Notes: generated by a model not told the origin, from the sequence alone. A stretch of DNA of 64,000 bases from Flaveria trinervia (GCA_025506515.1 CM046453.1:4496410-4560409); one strand, 5' to 3'; counted from the first letter of the stretch, positions 36,101 through 48,689 are shown. Translations and numbers: made by a program.

Positions 36101-37361
36101 ACTTCCATGTGACAAAAATAGTTCTTGTAATTCTTGAAGTTTTGTAAATTAATAGAAGATAATTATGATAGTTGTAATAGACTAATCGTTTACACTTAGT
36201 TGATCACTAACTTATTAAATCTCTAGACTTTTGTGTATGGAAGAGTCGCTGTGTTCCCAAAACCCGTGATATTTGCAACCGGATTTATGAGCTTCTTCTC
36301 TGTTGTTATAGCATTGTTCAAGGTAAATCTCCTTAAGCCATTGATAACTAACTATTGCTAATTGTTAGTTACTTTCACCAAGGTAATAATGATAAATACA
36401 AATAACTTTGTTATTAATAGGACATACCCGATATTGTGGGAGACAAGATATTCGGCATTCAGTCATTTACAGTCCGTTTGGGTCAAAAGCGGGTTAGTTT
36501 TACAGTTACAACTTTTACTTACCAAATGCATTATAATAATATAGCTATTGAAAATTTAAAAATGCAAACATTTATGCGAAAGTGGCTATTTTGACCCATT
36601 TTTAGGTGTTCTGGATTTGTATTTTATTACTTGAAGTGGCTTATGGTGCTGCTATTTTACTTGGGACATCATCTCCATTCCTTTGGAGTAGATACATAAC
36701 GGTAATGATCATCATTCTTTTTACAGTAAAGCTATGCAGAATTTTGACTTTTGAGGTCAAAACAACAGGTTTTAAAACTTAAAATTGATATGGATCTTTT
36801 TACCAATCTTATCCAAGCTTCTGTTTTATATGTAGCATTTGTTTTGGCCAATTCAAACGATCCAAAATTTTCTATCAACGCCATGTAGTCGTGTGTTGAA
36901 ATTGGTCTAGATTGTCTCGTTGACTTACATGGAGTCAATGGTGGAACTTCTATTTAGTTATTCTTTAACTTCTCTACCATGGCATTTTGAAGTTATAAAT
37001 TTGTTCAGTGTCATCCGTTCGAGTTGAAAGTCAACCGCGGTAGTTTAGTCTGATGCAAATGTATTTTTCTTATTAATCTAGATATTGGGTCATGTGATTC
37101 TTGGTTTAATACTGTGGGGTCGCGCGAAGTCAACTGATCTGGAGAGCAAATCTGCAATAACCTCATTTTACATGTTCATATGGCAGGTAAGAGTTTAATT
37201 AACTCTAACATGACCTATTTACCCTTGGATCATTTTGCAAACTACTTCACTTAGACATGTTGTGTTCAATACTTAATTATTCATATTTAATAGAAGATAA
37301 TTGATTTTTGTTTTTGCAGTTGTTCTATGCTGAGTACTTGCTCATACCGCTTGTGAGGTGA
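33175..37361 (+). CDS. VTE2: homogentisate phytyltransferase, 12 exons, frame gaps in exons 2, 6 and 7
   Basis: The UbiA-family enzyme condenses homogentisate with phytyl diphosphate in the plastid, the committed step to tocopherols. Exons: 33175-33265, 33860-34108, 34453-34536, 34968-35042, 35149-35232, 35440-35528, 35769-35869, 36227-36322, 36421-36492, 36606-36701, 37082-37186, 37320-37361. All introns are GT-AG. Diagnostic segments: DAFYRFSRPHTVIGT, NQLSDIEIDKVNKPYLPLAS (first Asp-rich motif) and DIPDIVGDKIFGI (second Asp-rich motif, with V where the family has E). Hydrophobic segments alternate as expected of a multi-pass membrane protein. The N-terminal Ser-rich part suits a plastid transit peptide. 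Exon lengths imply four missing bases: two across exons 1-2 (one just before the CAGCCC near 34008), one in exon 6 (89 nt) and one in exon 7 (101 nt). With them the length would be about 395 residues, normal for the family. Either an inactivated gene or sequence error; family assignment is firm. Confidence 0.9.
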
Positions 37362-37753
37362 TTTGAAACGGCGTTGATGTAGGGCCTGCTCGTTTGTTGT
37401 ACAAACTTTGCCATCGTGCTGGCTCAACGGCCCGAAAGGCTAGGGTTAGGGATTCAGGGTTAGATATAGTGGAGACTTGTATAAATGGGAACCTATTTTT
37501 GGTTTTAAAAACTTAAATGGAGATATATCTAGTATGTATTTTTTAAAAGCAGTACCGTTGTGTTCTCTTGTTCCGATTGTATTTCTCATTTGGCAACAAG
37601 TATGCGAGTCTGGCAACACCGGTGTTAAAACAGGTTCTGACCGAAATAAGCTCGAGCTGAGACGAGTCGTTTTAGGGAAAAATAATTTCAAAATGGATTC
37701 GCTCACTGCTAAGCTTAGCAAATACTGAGCTGCCATGTGGTCCTCTTAGAACA

Positions 37754-37759
37754 AATAAA
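37754..37759 (+). promoter_or_regulatory. candidate poly(A) signal of VTE2
   Basis: AATAAA lies 393 bp after the VTE2 stop codon, in AT-rich sequence. The open frames on both strands between 37446 and 37736 lie in the presumed 3' UTR and show no family features. Confidence 0.4.
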
Positions 37760-38386
37760 CATGTTTTACAATGGTGTAATTGGACTCATATTTACTTGTT
37801 ATAAGTTTAGTAAATATTTTGTATAGGAAATTCCAGATACTTATTTATTTATTTGTTAAAAAGCAATTACTACTGACCCCAATTTGGGTGAACATTCCGC
37901 CACTTATCTGTTATTTATAAAACAATCAGTAAAATCCATAAGATTAGTGATGAATTTTACTATCGGCGAAAATTTGTAGCGAGTTTATTTTCTTGAATCT
38001 CACATTTTGTTTTCTCTTATTAATATTTAAAATTAGAAAAACTCTTTTTAAATAATTGAAAACATACTAGATTACTTTAAAATGGTTATAATTATTGAAA
38101 ACACATTCAAACTACCAAGCACAACAAGCATGTCTTCACTCCATTTTCTAAAATGTTTGATAAAATATTTTCTTTAAGGCTAATTTTAACTTTTCTCCAA
38201 TAACATGTGCTGATTAATATTAAAAAAATAAAACTAATTACGTAATTTTGTTTATCTTTTTTCCCTGAACAAGGCTACATAAATTTTAACAAAAGAAGAG
38301 TTGTTTACAAAAAATTGATCTCTTAAACAGTGTGACATGCATTTGGATCATCATTCTAGATGATAAGTTATACACAAGAACAAGCC
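37760..38386. other. intergenic sequence
   Basis: No feature is recognised. Confidence 0.4.
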
Positions 38387-39835
38387 GCGGATCTAAAATT
38401 ATTTTTTAGAGGTAACGTAATTTTTTTACCGTACATTACAGTGGCAGAATCAAGAATATTCCTACGGGGTCATTAATTTTTATAGTTAGGTTCTAATGAA
38501 ACAACATAAAAAAATTTGATTGTTCTATTGAGTCGAGTCCCGATCGAGTCGGAATAGACGTAACTAAATTGTATCTAATTGTTAACAAAAATACAATATC
38601 AAAAGGAATTAATTTATTTACATTTTATAGTATTCCGTAGGCGTTTTTATCTTTTGATGCTTTCTTTTCAAAACAAAACGATTTCGTTCTCTAAATTTAA
38701 AGTTTATACAATAACTAAAATCATTAAATTAAACATACAATATTTATGATAAACAAAAAACCATATAAGAACATTTATAGTAGATTCATACATTCTTTAT
38801 ATCATCTATTTTTGTTTTATTATAATTTACTTTTAAAATCAAGTTTTAATAACATTTTATACAAGTTTGAATAGGAGCCATACTCTCATCATTCTAATAA
38901 CATCCACAAGGTTTTGATACAAATTGTCAAAGGTTTTTAAACAAAAAACATCAATTATTTCATTTTCTTTCTTGTTTTTTACTTTTTTTTTCTAAAAGAA
39001 TAAATAAAATATGTACGACCATTGAAAAAATGTATTGTTTTGTTATGTTATATACTATTACTAAGTTCATTTGCGTTGCAATGGTAGATGTAAAACCATA
39101 CAAAGTAATATTAATGGCACACCACCTCCAGTGACCACCTATATTGAAGAAACCAATAAAACAAAAAAGATAAATCAAATAAAAAGTAGACGTAAAAACA
39201 TTGAACCATACACTTACACAAGCAAAAATTAAGCAATAAGTAAATTGATCTAGGACCAGCGAGTTATGACATTACCGTTAAATTAAGAAAAATAAATGAA
39301 AAATGCTGAACCACACACGCACATTATGTTGTGTTAACTTGTAAAATTTAAACATGTATAATGGAAAATTTGTAAAATTTAAAAAGTATAGAGGACCAAA
39401 GTTTAAAGTTAAAAAAATACGGGCTAAATTATGCAAAATATAAAAGTATCAGGTTATAATAAAAATTTTCAAAGATAAAAAAAAAATGGGTACATCCCAT
39501 AAAACACATAATACAATTTACAATGCATACAAATAATTAGTATGTATATAATTTTTAGCTTTGGGCTTATTATTGTATTGGGTTGGGTAACGAGTTAATG
39601 AGTAATGATTATTTATGTTTTTATAGAATGTATTGTTTCTTTTTTATAATTATTAGATTTTTATTATAAAATATAAAACTTTCTATGAAGTGTTGAGTTT
39701 AAATTTTTTTTAGGGGTAACGTAATTTATTCTTAGGGGTAACGTAAAGCCGAAACTTTCTTTATACATAAAACCGTAATTTTTTTACACTACACGTAACA
39801 AGTTGAGGGGTAGCAAAAGCTACCCTCCGCCCATG
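38387..39835. mobile_element. decayed hAT-like elements, probably nested
   Basis: The left edge CCGCGGATCTAAAATTATTT with GAGGTAACGTAATTTTTTTA (38385-38432) matches the right region AGGGGTAACGTAA (39713-39745). The far right ends AGCTACCCTCCGCCCATGC (39811-39829). A second start, GTGGCAGAATCAAGAA, is at about 38442. This looks like one old element with another inserted, but boundaries and superfamily are tentative. Confidence 0.4.
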
Positions 39836-40453
39836 CACAAGCACACACATATGACTATATGAGAGCTATTTTTTGAAAACCATGTTACAATTGAAAACCG
39901 AAAAAAAATATGAGTTTCGTATATGTAACTTTGTGTTACCATTTGTACAACTATACGTAATTCATACAAATGACATTTATGTAACTCGTTTTGTCTTCAT
40001 ATTCATTTCTTGAGGCTTATAAATATATATTAATTCAAAATAATAAAGTTGAAGTTTATTCAAATATACTATAAACAATTAAAAATAAAGTAACTTAAAA
40101 AATATGATTGGATAAAGTTGATTTTCATGGTTTTTAATTATAAAATTGGTTTTCCATGTACATTACCTTATAAAGCATTTATGATGTGCAATTAAGGAAT
40201 TTTCTTAAAAGTTTAAGACATTCAAGATCTGTGTTGTTATATTTCGTACAATTGTTAATGCATATATCTATACTACATTATAATTTTGTCCCTAAATCAA
40301 AACTATAAAAAATGTTCCTATCCCACACCATTGTGTAGAAAGATCAAAATAGTACCCAACTCATATATAAGGAGCTTTTTATCCAAAGTTAAAAGAGAAG
40401 TATTTGTGTTTCACACGCATGCCTTTTATTTACCATCAAACATAAAACTAAGT
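39836..40453. other. intergenic sequence
   Basis: No feature is recognised. The short plus-strand frame at 40286-40504 runs into the adjacent MITE. Confidence 0.4.
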
Positions 40454-40640
40454 GGGTGTTTGGCAAAAATAAATAAGTTAATTTTTTATTTTTTGAAGGG
40501 GTAAAAAAACCAAAATACCCCTCTAAAAAGTTAAAAAATCAAAACTTTTAACTTTTTAATTTTTTTGGAGGGGTATTTTGATCTTTTACCCTTTCAAAAA
40601 TCAAAAAGTTACTTTTATTTATTTTTGCCAAACATAGCCC
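40454..40640. mobile_element. short palindromic MITE
   Basis: A left arm GGGTGTTTGGCAAAAATAAA is mirrored by TTTATTTTTGCCAAACATAG on the right. The inner arms AGGGGTA...TACCCCT also pair, so nearly the whole 187 bp can form one hairpin. Confidence 0.75.
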
Positions 40641-41722
40641 GAATTGGTACAAATAGTTTTAGTTTTTGAACTGGTCGTACCAGTGTTTCCTCATTAAAAC
40701 GGTTGAATCAACCGATCCATTTTGATTTTTAAATAACTGGTCAGCAGAAAGGAGGGTTACCCAAGTACTTTTATATCATCACCACACCACATGAATCTCA
40801 CACACTAGCTAGTAGTATTTTAATGACAATGATCAACCAATCATTAAAGAAACTGATTACCTCATTAAACTTTTATAACATATAATAGATAGCCTTATAG
40901 TCAGCAAGAAAAGAAAGTGATGATAATTGCAACACTGGTTAATATTACATGCTATGGAAACAAGTGTAGGTATGTAGTAAGTCAAACAAATCTACACCGA
41001 ACCCATTTTTTTGTTTTATTATTAAACTTGTTCCATAAAAAGTGAATAAAGGGGGATGCATGGTGCATGCAACGCCGCATGCGTTCCTTAGTATTGACCC
41101 TTTTGTGAAAATCAAGATGATTCCATAATTTATTATTTTAGATATTAAGGTTAACTAAAGCATTCAAAGTTTGTTTTTTATAATTTTATAAGTGTGTTCT
41201 TTATATTATAGAGAATGATTATTAGTAGTTGTGAGTGGAGAATAAAAAACATGTTATTATTCATCTTTATATTTGATAAAACACTGTTTATCTCTATTTA
41301 TTTTTAATATTTGTTGAAAGTGGTTGTGAGTGAAAAAGAGAAAATGTAATGATAAAAGTATAAAAAATATTATTTTATTAAAAAAAATAAAAGTAATAAA
41401 TTTTAATGTAATATAGAGATGAAGATGAAAAGTAAGTTGTGAATGCACTAAAACCCTATAATGTTGCTTTAAATTTTATAACTTTTATATAGTATTTGAC
41501 ACTATAGAGAAATCAATTTTGATACCATTATACCACACCCTTTGATTACTAGTATTATATAGCATGTGTTTTACGTGCAATGCGATTTAAAGCACTTCAA
41601 AATTTTTTTTACATATTAACAATATTAATCTAATTTTATTATACGGGAAGAGGCATGTTCCATACAAAAATATGAATAAATAGAAAAGTAGAAATATATA
41701 CAGAACTTTAATGAATACTCTT
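40641..41722. other. intergenic sequence
   Basis: No gene. A CTAGT with an imperfect hairpin near 41549-41580 resembles a worn Helitron 3' end but is not called. Confidence 0.4.
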
Positions 41723-42182
41723 CAGGGGCAGTCTCGAGAATTTCCAAGAGACCCTAAGGTCGGGGCGAAAACAACAAATGAACCCTTATAATACGACGTA
41801 TAAAAGTTTAAACCGAATAATTTGTATAATGCGATCGATGTGCCAAAGTCGATCGTCTATCGGTCTTCTCACTTCTACCTTTAAAATCTTGAATGGAGTT
41901 TTTCTTTAATTTTTTTTATTTAATTTAGGTATTATTATATTAAATTACGTTTATACCGGGTAAATGATATTTGGCTAAATTATTTAAAATGTTAATAAGT
42001 TCTAACTTAAGGTTTAATAAGCAAAATTATCTAAAATTTTACTAGGTTTGTTAATGGGCTCATTAATAGTTTATAATCTTTTTTAAAAATAATATAATAT
42101 ATAAATTAAAAAAATTGGACCACTAAAAGATCGGGCCCTAAGCGATCGCCCACCCGCCTCCTTGCCCTCAAGACCACCCCTG
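41723..42182. mobile_element. hAT-like MITE with CAGGGG termini
   Basis: The left end CAGGGGCAGTCTCGAG and the right end CTCAAGACCACCCCTG are inverted repeats with a few mismatches. CTCTT occurs on both sides, but a clean 8-bp duplication is not visible. There is no coding capacity. Confidence 0.65.
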
Positions 42183-42971
42183 CTCTTTTATTTACAAAGT
42201 TTAAAAAATTGAAAGTACTATCGATAACTTCTTTTTTTCCCTCCTCACACCTCGATCATCTCTTCAAAACTTGATTTCCTTTTGAATTATTTTCGGCAAT
42301 ATACATACCTTCATGTAAGGTATATGCACGTATACTATATGCATATAGACAAAACAACATAAACACAACACTTCTTTTGTTATATGTTATATGTATCTAA
42401 ATTACAATTCATAAATCTATAAACTGTCATTAACAGAGTAAACGATCGTTTACTTCTTTTCAAAATTTTAAATGGTGTATTAATAAGAACCCTTTTTAAA
42501 TCTCAAGGTAGCAATTTCTATGCAGATTAACTTACATTAATACCAATGCCAAATAATATATAATATAAAGCTAAACCATTTAGTAGTAGTATAGACACAT
42601 TATTTAACCACTTATAAATTAAAATATGCTGGACTTTACTATATCATACAAAGGTAATTAATGATGTATCATTTTACACATTGAGTTTGTTTCAAGTTGA
42701 GATCATATCCGGCCTAAAAATTGATGTAGTTTTACTTTAAACTATATATTTATTTTTTTGAGATAACATGATTCATAAAGAATCTTAATTTTATATTGCA
42801 CGCTCTATTTTTCTCAATTATTTTGTATATTCTACTGATAAATTAAATAATTGTATATTACGTGTCATTGGCAAAGCAAACAAGGAAAGGCCATATACGT
42901 GCGATCATCATAAATGTCAACTACAATAATGCTATAAACAAGTAACTTTCGTCACCAAAAGACCATCAAAG
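42183..42971. other. intergenic sequence
   Basis: No feature is recognised. Confidence 0.4.
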
Positions 42972-42979
42972 AATATAGC

Positions 42980-43639
42980 TAGGGCCGTAAAAGAACCGAT
43001 AGAACACGAATAACGTTTTGTTCGTGTTCATCTATTAAAAATAAATTTATTCATGAATTGTTCACGAACACTTATCGAAGAGTTTATTTGTTCATGTTCG
43101 TTCATTATTGATATGAATATGTTCATAAACTGTTCACGGGCACTTATCACACCCAAGCATACACAAACAAAATCGACGAAAACAAACAAATGTTCATGAA
43201 CATGACGAACACAAAGAAGTCCATGAACAACAATGAATACAAATGATCACATATTTATTTTAGAATAAAATTAACATTTTCATCACAAAGTTTACCAAAA
43301 ATAAATAATCATTTAACATAAATATAAAAAAACACTTGATATAATTGTCATAAAAATAACTAACACAAAAATGAAGAACGTAATCGAACACATTAACGAA
43401 CATAAACGAACACATTATCGAACGTTCACGAACAGACGTTAACAAATATAAATGAACATGTTATCTAACGTTCATGAACATAAATGAAAGAACACGGCTT
43501 GTGTTCATGTTTGTTCGTTTAACTAAACGAACGAAATTTTCTTATTCGTGTTTGTTCATTTACTAAACAAACAAACATAAACGAACTTCTCGCCAATTCA
43601 CGAACGGTTCGCTGAACATTCAGTTTATTTGCAAGCCTA
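42980..43639. mobile_element. hAT-like CGAAC-rich MITE, copy 2
   Basis: It begins TAGGGCCGTAAAAGAACCGA and ends TTATTTGCAAGCCTA. The flanks AATATAGC (42972-42979) and CATATAGC (43640-43647) agree at 7 of 8 positions. The interior has the same GTTCGTGTTC and GAACGTTCACGAAC words as copies 1 and 3. Confidence 0.82.
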
Positions 43640-43689
43640 CATATAGCTTCATTAAACATTCAACTATTCTAAAAAAATGTAACTAGATT

Positions 43690-45484
43690 TGTCACATGAC
43701 AGTTTTTAAACACATCTAATTCTACATGTCATCTTGACATTTAATTATAAATATTTTCCCACCCAAAATAATAAAATCTACTATTTTTGTATTAAATATT
43801 TTAAATACACATTTTGTTTCCAAATTAACGGGATATAAATTAAAACCCTTCCATTTTAAACTAAAAACATATATCTCTTATTTATATTTCTACCAAACTC
43901 TATTGTTTAATTTTTAAAATTATTTTCTTATCAAATCTTTATTTTTTGAAAGACAAAATAAGTCATAATACAAAAATAAATGTTTACTTTTAGATTGTAT
44001 AGTACCACTAAAAGGCACATCAATTATAATGTTTTATATGTTTTTTCTATAAAAACAATTATTAGTAAAAACAAAAAAAATGGTTTTAGAAATTAAAATA
44101 AAATATTATTAAAAAAGGTATTTAATTAGAAATCAATATTTTCAATTATTTTTTTATTTCATTACCGTCTCTTTTCCATTATTATTTTTTATTTGTTACC
44201 ATCAATATCATTATTTCCAAAATTTAAGATGTTTTTAACTAATTTTTGAAACGTGTTCTTATTTCGTTAGAAATATTTTATTTTATTTTATAGGTGGTTT
44301 CTTTATTTTATTGGATAATGTTTTTTCTATTTTCTTTTTATCCAGTTTTATTATAATATATTTTTATTAAGGTATAACTCTTTAATCAAGTCTATTTAAG
44401 AGATAGATTAGTCATTTTTAATATGGAATTTAGAAGGTTCTTTTGATTAATTTTTGCATTGTTTATGCTTAATTGTATTATTATGTGACCTGTAAGCTTA
44501 ATAGTACACTCAACTGAATATGTGCATGATTATATGTTATAACTAGGGTACAACCCTATGTATTACATGGATTGATTAAAAATTATTAATAATTATTAAT
44601 GAATAATAAGGATCCGTAAAACATTATTTTGATATAAGATATAAGTGAAATTACGTATAAGTAGTTATTGTGATTAATTGATAAAATATTTATATTATTT
44701 CTAAAACTTTCGTTATAAAAAAATATTGTTTTGATAACAATTTCATTTTTTATCTTGTTGTTTAAAGACTTCGGGTTTGTTTTGTAAAATTACTTCATAT
44801 ATAAAAAGAATGATTTTAAAATAATTTCGTTATTATAAAAAATTCTCGTTGTTTTAAAAAAATATAGTTTTAGAAAATTTTGTTTTTAAAAACATGTATT
44901 TTTTAATTAAAGTATTTAGTTTTTATTTAATAAAAAATGTCTTTTAATATTATTAATTTAATAAGAACTTTAATTTATAATATAGAGAGAGAAAGAGAAA
45001 AAAATAGAAATTAATTATTTGATTTTTTAAAATGAAATAATTAGTTTTGGCATGGAAAAATGAATGTGGTAATGACATGTGTAAAAAAATATAAAAGTTT
45101 ATTAGTATAGATTAGTACGAAAATACATCACGGACCTTCTTTCTATGAGGCTTTTTTAGTAAATTTCCCTACAATTTTACTTACACCATCACATTTTATG
45201 TTTTTTGTCTTTTACAATTGCTCGAGACGAGATAGTCAATATTTTACTTTTTCTAATTGTCACGTTAGGCTATTTAATTAAAATTTTAAACTCATGTACA
45301 TATCAATGTTTTACTCATACAAACCTTTGATAAAAAAATAATATCATTGTTTATTACTTATATCTTTACTCATACGTAATTTTAATCGTATATTTTAAAT
45401 ATCATTTAATAATTAATAAAATTTTATTTTATTTAATATTTTATTTTTTCAACGCGTGTAATACACGTATTTATTAAAGATAGT
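43690..45484 (+). mobile_element. Helitron-like element B with a nested Helitron
   Basis: It is homologous to element A but in opposite orientation. The 3' end shows the hairpin CGTGTAATACACG followed by TATTTATTAAAGATAGT, where the canonical CTAGT has changed. It carries the nested element 44543-45111. Without that insertion it is about 1.2 kb, close to element A without its copia insertion (about 1.3 kb). It retains the empty site for copia element 1 near 45138-45158. Confidence 0.65.
44543..45111 (-). mobile_element. non-autonomous Helitron nested in element B
   Basis: On the minus strand it starts TCTATACTAATAAAC (45111) and ends with the hairpin CCATGTAATACATAGG, spacer GTTGTACC and CTAG (44546-44543). 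Comparison with element A shows the exact insertion point, between host A and T. No open reading frame of note. 569 bp. Confidence 0.8.
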
Positions 45485-45583
45485 GTTAGAATAATGTCGT
45501 ATGGTTATATGTTTAAGTCTAATGTGAATAAATGATAGTAATTATAGAAGTAAATTTAGTGAATATGTAAGTAACTTCGCCAC

Positions 45584-46264
45584 TAGGGTTGCAAACGAAC
45601 CGAACGAACACGAACAATGTCTTGTTCGTGTTCGTTCGTTAAAAAATAAACTTGTTCATGAACTATTCACGAACACTTAACGAACAAGATTTCGTGTTCA
45701 TGTTCGTTCATTAAGAAAATGAACATGTTCATGAACTGTTCACGAACACTTACCGAACGCAAATGAACATAAACAAAAACAAACGAACACAAAATAACTA
45801 TTTATGAACATGGCAAACAAAAAAAGTTCATAAACACAAACGAATACAAATTATTATAAATTTATTTTAGAATAAAATATATATTTTTTTTACAAATATA
45901 TTACACAAATTAATCAAAAATAAATAAGTAGGGGTAACATAAATATCAAAAAATACTTGATATAATAGTCATAAAAATAACTGACACAATAATTGAGAAT
46001 ATAAACGAACACCTTAACGAACATAATTGAACACTTTATCGAACGTTTACGAACGAACACTAACGAGCATAAACGAATATATTATCTAACGTTCACGAAC
46101 ATAAATGAACAAACGCGGCTTGTGTTCATGTTCGTTCGTTTAACTAAACGAACGGAATTTTCTTGTTCGTGTTCGTTCATTTACTAAATGAACGAACATA
46201 AACGAACTTCCCGTCGAACGGTTCACGAACTGTTTGCTGAACGTTCAGTTCGTTTGCAGCCCTA
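45584..46264. mobile_element. hAT-like CGAAC-rich MITE, copy 3
   Basis: It begins TAGGGTTGCAAACGAACCGA and ends CGTTTGCAGCCCTA. It is flanked by a perfect 8-bp duplication TTCGCCAC (45576-45583 and 46265-46272). This is the best preserved member of the family, 681 bp with no coding capacity. Confidence 0.9.
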
Positions 46265-46272
46265 TTCGCCAC

Positions 46273-48030
46273 CCAATGCCTAGAGTTTCATATTTTTGGA
46301 AAAAATGTTATATATACAAGTAGAGTGGCTAGATGTACTTATATGTTCTCCATGAAATTTCAAATTAAAGGAATCAATTTTGTTGGGAACATTTAACAAA
46401 TATGATAACTTAAAAAGAAGTACAACAAGTAAAAAAACGAAGAGACTAAACATTTAGCATAACCCTATATAACCTTAAATTAAAGAGTTTGTGAATTGCA
46501 TGAAAAATGTAACCACTTATCAGGTCTATAAAAATTGAAGCGTCTTTAAATATTCTATAAGCCAAAATTTTGTTTTAAGATAATCCCAACTAAGTTATTT
46601 TTAAGAATGATGAATTCACACTTTATTTAAACTTACTTTTGAATCAACATTATCTTTTTTTCATAAGACTTAAATGATAAATCTCTAACCTCATAAAAGT
46701 TACGTTGATATGATTGGGCGAGATTTTTTCGATCACCAAGCTACTATATATGTTACTATTGAAGGTTTGCTTAATGGAAATGTTAACTAATTTATGTTAC
46801 TATCGAAGGTTTGCTTATTTCATCATTAATAGAAATTTGAACTAATTTCATATAAATAGTTATTCAAATTTTTTTCATGTTATATTTAATAAACTGTTAT
46901 TTTAAACAAAAATGACGACATATGAAAAGAAATAAAAGACGAAACAATTTATTAACTATAGATGACACATTAATAAATTCAATAAGAATAATATAGTATG
47001 TAAAAACATAAGTTTATAGACAAAAGAAATAAAAACATAATATAGTATGTGTATTTTGAATCTGTGGAAGTATCTCACACCCTTGTTTGTTTCTTGAGTG
47101 GACCCCGGAAAGTATCAATCCTTGGCGCATGTCTTAGGGCACCGAGACGCAACCAGAAAATGTATGGAACTTCTTGCCCGGGTGGGAACACCAACCTTGG
47201 TGTCGGTTTCAACTTTTGATCCCCGACTCAGTGAAAATTCACCATGCTTCACCGGATGATTTTGTGGGTTGGAAGTTGTATTGTACCACCCCCCACAACA
47301 CAGAGAAAATGTGAAAAAATATGGGATTACACTATGCAAAATGGAGAAAAACTGGTTAATTGAAAAAAATTTGATATGGCAACTCGGTGAAACTAGGGAA
47401 CCTAGGATGGCTCCCTCTCCCCTTAGGCTTGTGGGTTTGCACTCAATATCAATATCTCGAACGTAGGGGGCAATATTCCTAATGTCACATCACATGTACA
47501 TCTGCATCTTGCTCGTTTCATCTTTGCCTCCTTTCGGCATCATCACCGATCAACACAAATACCCTAGCTATGCTCTTGTATTTCAAGTAGTACCGTGTGA
47601 GGTGGGATTTCTTCCCCTAAACTGTCATGTCATAATATTGCCACCTAAACTGTCCTGAGTTCATCCCGAAGACACACCCAGTAGCTTTAGAACTTTCACG
47701 TTGGTGTTAGACATGGATGACATTCCCTAGATGTTTGTCATAGAAACACCTTTTTTAAACAACCTTTCGCTCATTGGTTTTTTCAGTCATTTCATATGCA
47801 TATTGTGACATTCATATCATATTTTAGGTTTATGTATAAAGTATGAACAAAAGAACAAGAAAATAATGTCCTAACTTCTACGTTCGTTTTAAAACGATGC
47901 TTTAACAAAACCCAAAAATAAAAATTTAAGAAACTAGATTAAAGGAAAAGGTCTCAAATTTCTCACCTACACCGCCTTATTTTGTTTTCCTCCCTGACAC
48001 CTCTTTTCTTTATCCCTTCTACGATTTATG
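46273..48030. other. intergenic sequence with one coding-like patch
   Basis: Mostly featureless. From about 47148 to 47312 the plus strand is open and less AT-rich, reading WNFLPGWEHQPWCRFQLLIP and then HHASPDDFVGWKLYC. I do not recognise it and no splice model extends it. Confidence 0.35.
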
Positions 48031-48392
48031 TTGGAAAAGATTGAGGAAAATCTTTTCACTAATTTTTAACACAAAACATTTTAGATCATGAGCGTTATAT
48101 AACTAATTATGCATAGATTTGTGTTATACTTTATAAAATCTTTGTAATAACCTAAGATATGTCTAACATGAAGACAAAATAAATGAGATATCAATACTTA
48201 AAGTAGTGAGTTTTATCCTTGCTACTGTATTTGTTGGAAAAGACCGAGAAAACTGTTTTTCACTAAATTTTAACACAAAGTTATGATACATGAGCATTAC
48301 ATAACTAAAATCTTCGTAACAACGTAAGATGTGTCTAACATGAAGGTAGAATAAATGAGATATCAATGCTTAAAGTAATGAGTTTTATATGA
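48031..48392. repeat. imperfect tandem duplication, period about 203 bp
   Basis: TTGGAAAAGA...TTTTTAACACAAA...GAGC.TTA.ATAACTAA and the block TGTCTAACATGAAG...AAATGAGATATCAAT occur at 48031-48217 and again at 48234-48392, the second shortened by internal deletion. Confidence 0.75.
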
Positions 48393-48558
48393 AACTTTAA
48401 AGAATGAATTAGTAGTTATCCTCCGCATGGTGGGTTGGGAATAGAGTTGTTTCTAAGAACTCAATACCTAGGTGCTTTGAGTCGTTCTAGAGACTTATGT
48501 GTTACAATTAAGATGTGGAATAGTTTTGGTTGGTTAAGATCATAAACTAAGGAACAGT

Positions 48559-48653
48559 CTATTATTATAGTTTATGGAGAGATAAGAGACTAGACACAAA
48601 ATATGTCTATTGTTATAGTATACGGAGAGACAAGAAACTAGACACAAATATGA
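48559..48653. repeat. tandem pair of about 48 bp
   Basis: Two adjacent units share TCTATTRTTATAGT, GGAGAGA.AAGA.ACTAGACA and CAAATATG. Confidence 0.75.
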
Positions 48654-48689
48654 AACATGAGTGATTAAAATATAATTAAAACTAAATTA

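Noticed and set aside
37446..37736. Open frames on both strands after VTE2
   Set aside because: They fall in the presumed 3' UTR before the AATAAA and resemble no family.
41540..41590. Possible Helitron 3' end (CTAGT with hairpin)
   Set aside because: The hairpin is imperfect and no second copy in the window confirms a border.
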